Positions 6,512-13,320 of a DNA stretch of 22,237 nt are shown piece by piece; position 1 is the first letter of the stretch; the number at the start of each line of letters is the position of its first letter. The translations under genes were made by a program, and so were the position numbers. The notes under the pieces are model-generated. The model was not told the origin of the DNA, made no database searches, and worked only from the letters and a program-made list of their open reading frames with translations. Source of the stretch: UBA1479 sp963972065 (GTDB lineage: Bacteria > Pseudomonadota > Alphaproteobacteria > Rhodospirillales > Casp-alpha2); NCBI GenBank assembly GCA_963972065.1, contig CAXAVJ010000057.1, positions 1-22,237 on the forward strand, in the 5' to 3' direction.

Positions 6512-7732
6512 TTACCACTTCGCCATTTCGGTTTTCAGGTTGCCGTCCAGCACGTCCAGGAACTGCTGGGTCGTGCACCAGCCCTGATCGGGGCCGACGA
6601 GGATCGCGAGGTCCTTGGTCATGGAGCCGCTTTCCACCGTATCGATGCAGACCTTTTCCAGGGCGTCGGCGAATTTCACCACTTCCGGCGTGCCGTCGAA
6701 TTCGCCGCGGTACTTCAGGCCCTGGGTCCAGGCGAAGATCGAGGCGATCGGGTTGGTCGAGGTTTCCTTGCCCTGCTGGTGCAGGCGATAGTGGCGGGTG
6801 ACCGTGCCGTGGGCGGCCTCGGCCTCGACCGTCTTGCCGTCCGGCGTCATCAGCACGGAGGTCATCAGGCCCAGCGAGCCGAAGCCCTGGGCCACGGTGT
6901 CGGACTGCACATCGCCGTCGTAGTTCTTGCAGGCCCAGACGAAGCCGCCTTCCCACTTCATGGCGCAGGCGACCATGTCGTCGATCAGGCGGTGTTCGTA
7001 GGTGATGCCGGCGGCCTTGAACTTGTCCTTGAATTCGGCGTCGAAGACTTCCTGGAACAGGTCCATGAAACGGCCGTCGTATTTCTTCAGAATCGTGTTC
7101 TTGGTCGACAGATAGCAGGGCCAGCCCAGGCCCAGCGCGTAGTTCATGGACGCCCGGGCGAAACCGCGGATGCTTTCATCCAAGTTGTACATGGCGAGCG
7201 CGATGCCCGCTTCCGGCGCCTTGAACACTTCGCGTTCGATCACATCGCCGCCGTCGTCGGGCACGAACTTCATGCTCAACGTGCCGGCACCCGGGAACAG
7301 GAAGTCGGTGGCGCGGTACTGGTCGCCGTAGGCATGACGGCCGATGACGATCGGCTTGGTCCAGCCGGGCACCAGGCGCGGCACGTTCTTGCACACGATC
7401 GGCTGGCGGAAGATGGTGCCGCCCAGAATGTTGCGGATGGTGCCGTTGGGCGAGCGCCACATCTGCTTCAGGCCGAATTCCTCGACCCGGCCTTCGTCCG
7501 GCGTGATGGTGGCGCATTTGACGCCGACGCCGTACTGCTTGATGGCGTTCGCGGAATCGATGGTGATCTGGTCATCGGTCTCGTCGCGCTTTTCGACGGA
7601 CAGGTCGTAATACTTAAGATCGACGTCAAGATAGGGGAGGATCAGCTTGTCCTTGATGAAGGCCCAGATGATCCGCGTCATCTCGTCGCCGTCTAGTTCC
7701 ACGATCGGGGTTTTGACCTGAATTTTCGCCAT
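6512..7732 (-). CDS. icd: NADP-dependent isocitrate dehydrogenase
   Basis: This enzyme oxidises isocitrate to 2-oxoglutarate in the TCA cycle, making NADPH. The 406-aa protein is the homodimeric type related to eukaryotic IDH1/IDH2, not the E. coli type: it opens MAKIQVKTPIVELDGDEMTRIIW. The substrate loop is RSPNGTIRN (Ser94, Asn96, Arg100). The metal and substrate region follows in IDDMVACAMKWEGGFVWACKNYDGDVQSD, and VEAEAAHGTVTRHYR with STNPIASIFAWTQGL forms the cofactor end. Length fits the family (about 405). It is convergent with the biotin operon and shares a bidirectional terminator with it. A GGAG lies 11 bases before the ATG. Confidence 0.97.
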   Translation of the reverse strand: MAKIQVKTPIVELDGDEMTRIIWAFIKDKLILPYLDVDLKYYDLSVEKRDETDDQITIDSANAIKQYGVGVKCATITPDEGRVEEFGLKQMWRSPNGTIRNILGGTIFRQPIVCKNVPRLVPGWTKPIVIGRHAYGDQYRATDFLFPGAGTLSMKFVPDDGGDVIEREVFKAPEAGIALAMYNLDESIRGFARASMNYALGLGWPCYLSTKNTILKKYDGRFMDLFQEVFDAEFKDKFKAAGITYEHRLIDDMVACAMKWEGGFVWACKNYDGDVQSDTVAQGFGSLGLMTSVLMTPDGKTVEAEAAHGTVTRHYRLHQQGKETSTNPIASIFAWTQGLKYRGEFDGTPEVVKFADALEKVCIDTVESGSMTKDLAILVGPDQGWCTTQQFLDVLDGNLKTEMAKW

Positions 7733-7841
7733 CAGTTCGGTGCTCCGGTTGTCCTGCGATTGAAGTTGCGGCGCACATTATATCCTGCCCTCTTTCCCTG
7801 CAAGACGCAGGCGTGGCGAAATGTGCGGCGGGAAACGGGGG

Positions 7842-8426
7842 TCAGAGGCGGGCCGAGGCCGCCTTGGGCCCGGGCCGGGCGGCGGCGTCGATGGCATCGA
7901 ACACCTGTTCGGCGCTATCAACCACCGACCACAGGGTCTGGATGTCGCCATAAGCGAAGCCGCCCTTGACCACCGAGGTGAGCAGCGCCGACAGCGCCCC
8001 CCAGTAACCGGCGGCGTCCAGGATCACGATCGGCTTGGCATGCAGGCCGAGTTGTTTCCAGGTCGCGACCTCGATGGTTTCATCCAGGGTGCCGAGCCCG
8101 CCCGGCAGAGCGACAAAGGCATCGGCCAATTCGAACATGCGCTGCTTGCGGCTGTGCATGCTGTCGGTGATGACCAGGTCGGTCAGATCGTCGCGCCCCA
8201 CTTCGCGGCGGCGCAGGAAATCCGGGATCACGCCCGTGACCTGCCCCCCGGCGTCCAGCACCGCGTCGGCAATCACGCCCATCAGGCCGACATGCCCGCC
8301 GCCATAAACCAGGCGGATGCCTTTCTCGGCCATCAAGCGGCCGAGGGTCCGCGCGGCGTTTTCATAAGCCGGATCGCTGCCCGTGCGCGAGCCGCAAAAG
8401 ACACAGATGGCGGAAATATCGGACAT
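7842..8426 (-). CDS. LOG-family (TIGR00730) nucleotide phosphoribohydrolase
   Basis: This 194-aa protein belongs to the LOG/YgdH-YvdD group. Its members cleave ribose-5-phosphate from nucleoside monophosphates, in plants releasing active cytokinin. Two signatures are present: YGGGHVGLMG (about 41-50), which binds the phosphate, and PGGLGTLDE (108-116), the PGGxGTxxE catalytic loop. The start MSDISAICVFCGSRTG matches the usual N-terminus; the frame also reaches 8489, but that adds an unconserved basic stretch. The bacterial role is not settled (nucleotide salvage, possibly cytokinin-like molecules). It is upstream of icd on the same strand, with a gap of 109 bases. Confidence 0.9.
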   Translation of the reverse strand: MSDISAICVFCGSRTGSDPAYENAARTLGRLMAEKGIRLVYGGGHVGLMGVIADAVLDAGGQVTGVIPDFLRRREVGRDDLTDLVITDSMHSRKQRMFELADAFVALPGGLGTLDETIEVATWKQLGLHAKPIVILDAAGYWGALSALLTSVVKGGFAYGDIQTLWSVVDSAEQVFDAIDAAARPGPKAASARL

Positions 8427-8593
8427 GGAAGCGTTTTGATTCCGTTGAACTTTTCGTGACCTGGGAAGCTGGCCGTTCACAGGCGGCACCTGAGTGATTA
8501 CAGTCTGTTCAAGGTCCAGGCTGGCCCGGGGCAGTATATGCCAGACCAGGTCCGATTGGTGATACTCTTTTGTTTCAGAAGGATCGGCAAAAA

Positions 8594-9064
8594 ATGCAGA
8601 AATTCAAGGCAATGACCCGAGGCATCCTGGCGGCGGCGGCCGTCGCGACGATGGCCGCGGCGGGTACGGCGCAGGCCAGCGACGGCGGCGAAATCAAATA
8701 CCGCAAGGCGGTCATGAAGGCCGTCGGCGGGCACATGAACGCCCTGGTCGGCATCGTCAAGGGCGAGACCGCCAACAAGGCCGACATGGCCGCGCTGGCA
8801 AAGGGCATGCTGTCGCTTGCCAAAATCTCTCAGAACGTGTTCCCCAAGGGGTCCGACGCCATGGGCGGCGAAACGGACGCGCTTGCGAAAATCTGGGATG
8901 ACCCGGCGGACTTCAAGAAGGTCAGCATGGCCTTCGTCGATCATGCGCAAAACCTGGTGACCGCCGCCGAATCAGGCGATCCCAAGGCCCTTGGCGCCGC
9001 CGTGGGTGCCCTCGGCAAAAATGCCTGCAAGGCCTGCCACGACAGCTACAAGAAAAAAGACTAA
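8594..9064 (+). CDS. cytochrome c' (class II c-type cytochrome), exported
   Basis: The 156-aa precursor has a signal peptide (MQKFKAMTRGILAAAAVATMAAAGTAQA, cleavage likely after Ala28) and a mature four-helix-bundle protein. It starts with the family helix IKYRKAVMKAVGGHMNAL and carries a single C-terminal haem site Cys145-Lys-Ala-Cys148-His149, eight residues from the end. This placement is diagnostic of class II cytochromes c. Cytochromes c' are periplasmic, bind NO and CO, and are thought to protect against nitrosative stress; a low-spin c-556 form is also possible. The ATG at 8594 follows AAGGA at ideal spacing and gives a better signal peptide than the TTG at 8570. It is tail to tail with a cytochrome b561, a known partner combination. 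Confidence 0.93.
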   Translation: MQKFKAMTRGILAAAAVATMAAAGTAQASDGGEIKYRKAVMKAVGGHMNALVGIVKGETANKADMAALAKGMLSLAKISQNVFPKGSDAMGGETDALAKIWDDPADFKKVSMAFVDHAQNLVTAAESGDPKALGAAVGALGKNACKACHDSYKKKD

Positions 9065-9080
9065 GGACGAAGGCTCAAGC

Positions 9081-9105
9081 CGCCGGGACGGATCCCGTCC
9101 CGGCG
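9081..9105. terminator. hairpin between convergent cytochrome genes
   Basis: An 11-bp perfect stem (9081-9091, 9095-9105) with a 3-nt loop lies between the two convergent stop codons. It lacks a U-run, so it is a probable but unproven terminator for one or both genes. Confidence 0.55.
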
Positions 9106-9109
9106 CGCC

Positions 9110-9811
9110 TTACCAAATCGACAAAATCCAGGCCACGGGCGCGGCCGCCACGATGACCGCCGCGGCCAGCCATGCCCAGGGCGTCGGCCCGTCCCCAACC
9201 ACGGGATCAACGCCTGGCTTAACGCCTGTAATCATTGGTTTGACCAGGTTGTCCCCCTTCCACCAATGCAAGGCGATGGCCGCCACATGGGCCGCCACCA
9301 GCACGTAGATCACGGTGCTCATCAGATGATGGATGCCGGTCAGGCGGTCGCTGAGCGCCTTGCCCGCGTATTTGGCAAGCGGCCCTTCCAGAAAGATATC
9401 GTCGTTGGCAAACAGGCCCGTTCCCGCCTGCACGGCCAGGGCCGACAGAATTAGCACCACGGACCAGCCGCCGAGCGGATTATGGCCCGCCGTATGAGCA
9501 GCCCGGCCCCTGAGGAAATCCACGGCATAGCGCGCCACCGTGACCGGTCCCTTGACGAAACCGGCAAAGCGCGCGTGACGCCCGCCGACCAGCCCCCAAA
9601 GCACGCGGAACATCACCAAGCCCAGGACCACGCAGCCCGACACCACATGCAGGTCCATCTGCCACAGGCCGCCGGTCACCCCCGTGGCGACCGACGTGAC
9701 GACGGCCGCCAGCAAGAACCAGTGAAACAGGCGTACGGGCAGATCCCATACGCGCACCCCATTACTGTTCGCCCGGTCGGCGGCCTGGGTATTTGCGTCG
9801 TCTGATGCCAA
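9110..9811 (-). CDS. cytochrome b561 family membrane protein
   Basis: This is a 233-aa inner-membrane dihaem cytochrome b of the bacterial b561 type. Predicted topology is four transmembrane helices (about 27-48, 53-75, 115-135, 160-183) plus a C-terminal anchor (WAWLAAAVIVAAAPVAWILSIW). Candidate haem histidines are His30 (VRLFHWFLL), His55 (DLHVVSG), His161/162 and His175 (IHHLM, VAAHVAAIALHWW). Such proteins pass electrons from quinol to periplasmic cytochromes, and cytochrome c' next door is a likely partner. The start is TTG at 9811, preceded by AAGGAG with an 8-base gap. The frame is open much further upstream, but that extension lies antisense to the next gene and has no membrane or cytochrome features. 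Confidence 0.88.
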   Translation of the reverse strand: MASDDANTQAADRANSNGVRVWDLPVRLFHWFLLAAVVTSVATGVTGGLWQMDLHVVSGCVVLGLVMFRVLWGLVGGRHARFAGFVKGPVTVARYAVDFLRGRAAHTAGHNPLGGWSVVLILSALAVQAGTGLFANDDIFLEGPLAKYAGKALSDRLTGIHHLMSTVIYVLVAAHVAAIALHWWKGDNLVKPMITGVKPGVDPVVGDGPTPWAWLAAAVIVAAAPVAWILSIW

Positions 9812-9998
9812 GGGTCGATCTCCTTTGCTGTTCCAAGGAAAATGATCTCTGACGCCGCCGCTGGCAAGGCTTCGGGCCGCTGTTGACCCGGTTTCGCCAG
9901 ATGCCGATTGCGTTGACGCGTTCGGGCGACTAATTGTGAAGGATCGAATTTGGGGGAAAACTGGGGAGTGCCGCCGTTTTGCGGCATCTGTGAACGCA

Positions 9999-11018
9999 AT
10001 GTGGCGTAATCCACTTTTCATCGTCGGGATCGGAACAGTCGTGGTGGCGTTTGCCATCATCGTCAACTTGACGTCGCCCGACGACGGCAAGGACGACGAT
10101 GCCGCCCGCCCGCCCGCACAGGCCCTGACCGCCCCCGGCAAGACCACGCCCGCCCCAGCGCCGGATCGCGCCGCCCGGACCGGCGACCCGAACCTACCGA
10201 CCTTCGACGTAGTCCGCGTCAGCCCCACGGGCGACACCGTCATCGCCGGCCGCGCCGCCCCCGGCGCCACGGTCATCATCAAGGACGGGCAGACCGAGAT
10301 CGGCCGCATCACCGCCGACGACAAAGGCGAATGGGTATACCTGCCGAGCGATCCGTTACCGCCGGGCAACCGCTACCTGTCCCTGGAAACCGTCGGCCCC
10401 GACGGCAAGATACTGACCTCCCCTGACGTCGTCGTCCTGGCCGTGCCGGAACGCACCGACACCGGCCCCCTGGTGGCCGAGGAACGGACCACGGAACCGC
10501 TCGCCATCCGCATGCCCCGCGAAGGCGAAGGGCCGAGCAGCCTGATCCAGGGCGACGGCCCGCAAAAGATCGAATTCGACATCAGCGCCGTCGACTACAC
10601 CCCCGCCGGCCGGGTCATCATCAGCGGCCGCGCACCGGCCGGCGACAGCGTGACCTTGTACATGGACGGCACGCCCCTGGGATCAGCCCAGGCCGACGCC
10701 CGGAACCGCTGGTCCCTGACCTTGAAAGACAAGGTGGCACCCGGCGTGCACAAGCTGAAGGCCGAACGCATCAGCCCCGCGGGCAAGGTTCTGGGCCAGG
10801 TATCCATTCCCTTCCGTCAGGATGAGATCATGCCCAATCTGGCGGCCGGGCAGGTCGTCATCGTGCAGCCGGGCAATTCGCTGTGGCGGATCGCGCGGCG
10901 GGTCTACGGCGAAGGCGTGCAGTACACGATCATCTACCGCGCCAACAAAAAACAGATCGGCGATCCCGATCTGATCTATCCGGGTCAGGTTTTCCAGGTT
11001 CCCAAGTCGGCGAACTGA
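9999..11018 (+). CDS. membrane-anchored protein with two Ig-like repeats and a C-terminal LysM domain
   Basis: From ATG 9999 the protein is 339 aa. It has a single N-terminal membrane segment (NPLFIVGIGTVVVAFAIIV, about 4-22), a Pro/Ala/Asp-rich linker, and two similar beta-rich units of about 80 residues. Unit one holds GRAAPGATVIIKDGQTEIG and unit two GRAPAGDSVTLYMDGTPLG; both continue with a W-containing strand and an 'SPAGKV/GPDGKI' turn. A LysM domain (about 287-339; VIVQPGNSLWRIARRVYGEG, then NKKQIGDPDLIYPGQVFQVP) should bind peptidoglycan. It is likely a periplasmic envelope protein tethered to the inner membrane. The start is uncertain: GTG at 9936 and GTG at 9990 are in frame, and none has a strong ribosome site. 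Confidence 0.87.
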   Translation: MWRNPLFIVGIGTVVVAFAIIVNLTSPDDGKDDDAARPPAQALTAPGKTTPAPAPDRAARTGDPNLPTFDVVRVSPTGDTVIAGRAAPGATVIIKDGQTEIGRITADDKGEWVYLPSDPLPPGNRYLSLETVGPDGKILTSPDVVVLAVPERTDTGPLVAEERTTEPLAIRMPREGEGPSSLIQGDGPQKIEFDISAVDYTPAGRVIISGRAPAGDSVTLYMDGTPLGSAQADARNRWSLTLKDKVAPGVHKLKAERISPAGKVLGQVSIPFRQDEIMPNLAAGQVVIVQPGNSLWRIARRVYGEGVQYTIIYRANKKQIGDPDLIYPGQVFQVPKSAN

Positions 11019-11032
11019 CGCCGGGCAGCGGC

Positions 11033-11557
11033 CTACTCGGCGGGAGACGGGGCCTCGGGCGCGGGCAGCAAGGCATAGACCGCCTTGCTTGCCCCTGCGA
11101 TCAGCGCCAGCAATTCCAGATACGGCTTGGCCGACAGCAGGAACGCGACCGTCTTGGTCAGCAGCGATTGCGGCGTCAGGGTTTCATCGAAATTGAATTC
11201 GTCAAGGAACAGGATGCGCTGCTCCTGTGTGATGGTGATGCGCCCGCCAAGCGCCCTGCCCGCTTCGTGGACCACGGCCCGCATGTTGGTGCGCAGGTCC
11301 GGCGCCTCGGCCGTATAGGGCAGATGGCCCAGCACCGCATGGATGCGCATGCGGGTATGCCCGGGTTCGACTTCGGCCCGCACGGCGAACTGATACCCCA
11401 TGTAATTGAAGGTGAACCTGATCAGTCCGTCATTGTTCTTGCGGACAAACTGGCCGTCGCTGTCGAGACCCATGGCCCCCAACGGCATGGCCGTGGCGGG
11501 GGTTGTGGCAGAGTCGACGAGGGCTTTGGTCTTTTCGGCGGAAGAGGCTGTGGCCAC
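11033..11557 (-). CDS. uncharacterised 174-aa protein
   Basis: I do not recognise the family. Starting at GTG 11557, which follows AGGAG with a 6-base gap, the protein has 174 residues. A polar N-terminal tail (about 1-30) precedes a compact alpha/beta part: FVRKNNDGLIRFTFNYMGYQFAVRAEVEPGHTRMRIHAVLGHLPYTAE, then a helix and GGRITITQEQRILFLDEFNFD, and finally a hydrophobic helix pair LLTKTVAFLLSAKPYLELLALIAGASKAVYALL. The pattern of strands and helices recalls YbjN/CesT-like chaperone folds, but this is only an impression. It has no signal peptide. It ends 14 bases from the convergent LysM gene. The frame also extends to 11650, but that part lacks a good ribosome site. Confidence 0.75.
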   Translation of the reverse strand: MATASSAEKTKALVDSATTPATAMPLGAMGLDSDGQFVRKNNDGLIRFTFNYMGYQFAVRAEVEPGHTRMRIHAVLGHLPYTAEAPDLRTNMRAVVHEAGRALGGRITITQEQRILFLDEFNFDETLTPQSLLTKTVAFLLSAKPYLELLALIAGASKAVYALLPAPEAPSPAE

Positions 11558-11735
11558 GCGTGTCTCCTGTCTACTTGCCGGATTATCGTCTTTTTGCTTA
11601 GCCCCTGACAAGCACCCGCGAAGCAGATCGTGGGTATTTCGACCGGGCATTCCGGGTAAAATATGTTATGTAGGGCGCCCGAGCCGCCGGCCCCGCCGGT
11701 GGCACGATCGCAACTGACATCAACGGCGGCGGCAC

Positions 11736-12455
11736 ATGAAACAGAATATCATCCTGGATACCGTCATGACCCCCATCCACAAGGCGGGCTGGCCGTTCAT
11801 CGCGCTGTTCGCGGCGGTCACCATCGTCCTGTTCTTCATTGCCGAGGAACTGGGTTGGCTGGGCGTGGTTCTGACGGCCTGGTGCGTCTACTTCTTCCGC
11901 GACCCGGACCGCATGACGCCCCTGGGCGACACCCTGGTCATTGCCCCCGCCGACGGCGCCGTGCAGATGATCGACCGCGCCGCCCCTCCGCCGGAACTGG
12001 AAATGGGCGACGAGGAACGCACCCGCATCGCCATCTTCATGAACGTATTCAACGTGCATGTGAACCGCACGCCCGTGTCGGGCAAGGTGGTCAAGCTCGC
12101 CTATCGGCCCGGCGCGTTCCTGGATGCCTCCCTCGACAAGGCCAGCGTGGAGAACGAACGCCAAAGCGTGCGTCTGAAGATCGCCGGCGTGAGAAGCCGG
12201 TCGCCGAAGAAGAACGAAATCGCCGTGGTGCAGATCGCCGGCCTGGTGGCGCGGCGCATCCTGTGCGATCTCAGTGAGGGCGACACGGTCAGCGCCGGTG
12301 AACGCTTCGGCCTGATCCGCTTCGGCTCCCGCGTCGATGTCTATCTGCCCGAGGGCTGCGAGCCCTTGGTGTCCGTCGGCCAGACATCCATCGCCGGCGA
12401 AACGGTGATCGCCGAAATCGGCGCCGAAAGCGCCCGCACGGCGCAGCGCCGTTAA
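11736..12455 (+). CDS. psd: phosphatidylserine decarboxylase proenzyme
   Basis: Psd converts phosphatidylserine to phosphatidylethanolamine in the inner membrane. This is the short (239-aa) archaeal/alphaproteobacterial form. It has an N-terminal hydrophobic pair (FIALFAAVTIVLFFIAEELGWLGVVLTAW), then VYFFRDPDRMTP, APADGAVQMID, IFMNVFNVHVNRTPVSGKV and NERQSVRLKI. The self-cleavage site is Gly197-Ser198 in IRFGSRVDVYLP: Ser198 becomes the pyruvoyl group of a 42-residue alpha chain. pssA follows after 21 bases, giving the standard psd-pssA operon for phosphatidylethanolamine synthesis. Confidence 0.96.
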   Translation: MKQNIILDTVMTPIHKAGWPFIALFAAVTIVLFFIAEELGWLGVVLTAWCVYFFRDPDRMTPLGDTLVIAPADGAVQMIDRAAPPPELEMGDEERTRIAIFMNVFNVHVNRTPVSGKVVKLAYRPGAFLDASLDKASVENERQSVRLKIAGVRSRSPKKNEIAVVQIAGLVARRILCDLSEGDTVSAGERFGLIRFGSRVDVYLPEGCEPLVSVGQTSIAGETVIAEIGAESARTAQRR

Positions 12456-12476
12456 CGGAACGGAAGGCCTGGGGCC

Positions 12477-13316
12477 ATGAGCGACGCCAAACCCGACCCA
12501 AAACCAGCCCAGGGTGAGCGCCCTCGCCGCCTGCGGCGCGGGCTCCGGGTCATGCCGATCAACAAGATGATCCCCAACATGTTGACCCTGGGGGCCTTGG
12601 CTTCGGGCATGACGGGGATGCGCTTCGCCCTCAACGAACGCTGGGAAGCAGCCGCCTTCGCCATCCTGATCGCGGCGATCCTGGATACCCTGGACGGCCG
12701 CGTCGCGCGCCTGTTGAAGGGATCAAGCAAATTCGGGGCGGAACTGGATTCCCTGTCCGACTTCATCTGCTTCGGTGTGGCACCGGCGATGATTCTCTAT
12801 CACTGGGCATTAGAAGACGCGGGCCGCTTCGGCTGGTTCCTGGTCGTGCTGTTCGCCATGTGCTGCGCCATGCGCCTGGCGCGCTTCAACACCATGCTGG
12901 AAGACGACAAGAAACCCGTGTGGGCTGGACGGTTCTTCAGCGGCGTGCCCGCACCTGCCGGGGCCGGGCTGGTCCTGCTGCCGATGATCCTGTCGTTCCA
13001 GGTGCCGGAAGACTATGTCGGCTACCTGCAGAACCCCTATCTGGTCTCGGTCGTACTGATCGCCTGCGGCGGGCTGTTCGTCTCCACCCTGCCCACTTTC
13101 TCGTTCAAGAACATGAAGATGGCACGGGCCTGGATGATGCCGCTTATGATCGCCGTGGCGGTCCTGGCCGCCTTCGTGGTGACCGATCCCTGGCTGGCGT
13201 TGACGGCAATCCTGGCGCTCTACATCGCCAGCTTCCCCCTCTCCATCCGCTCCTACCTATGGCATAAAAATCGGTCGACCAACCCGATGCCGGCGCCGGA
13301 ACCGACTGCCGAATAA
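12477..13316 (+). CDS. pssA: CDP-diacylglycerol-serine O-phosphatidyltransferase
   Basis: PssA makes phosphatidylserine from CDP-diacylglycerol and serine, supplying the substrate of Psd encoded just upstream. The 279-aa integral membrane enzyme has the full CDP-alcohol phosphotransferase signature Asp70-x2-Asp73-Gly-x2-Ala77-Arg78-x8-Gly87-x3-Asp91-x3-Asp95 (LDTLDGRVAR, then GAELDSLSD). About eight hydrophobic segments follow, for instance FLVVLFAMCCAMRLARF, GAGLVLLPMILSF and LMIAVAVLAAFVV. It has a short charged N-terminal tail rich in Pro/Arg. It ends 4 bases from the convergent RND gene with no visible terminator between them. Confidence 0.96.
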   Translation: MSDAKPDPKPAQGERPRRLRRGLRVMPINKMIPNMLTLGALASGMTGMRFALNERWEAAAFAILIAAILDTLDGRVARLLKGSSKFGAELDSLSDFICFGVAPAMILYHWALEDAGRFGWFLVVLFAMCCAMRLARFNTMLEDDKKPVWAGRFFSGVPAPAGAGLVLLPMILSFQVPEDYVGYLQNPYLVSVVLIACGGLFVSTLPTFSFKNMKMARAWMMPLMIAVAVLAAFVVTDPWLALTAILALYIASFPLSIRSYLWHKNRSTNPMPAPEPTAE

Positions 13317-13320
13317 CCCC

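Noticed and set aside
8427..8593. FNR/NorR-type site ahead of cytochrome c'
   Set aside because: Scanned for TTGAT-N4-ATCAA and GTCA-N3-TGAC; only loose partial matches, no convincing dyad.
9812..10369. N-terminal extension of the cytochrome b561 frame
   Set aside because: The extension is antisense to the LysM gene and lacks cytochrome features; the TTG at 9811 with AAGGAG is a better start.
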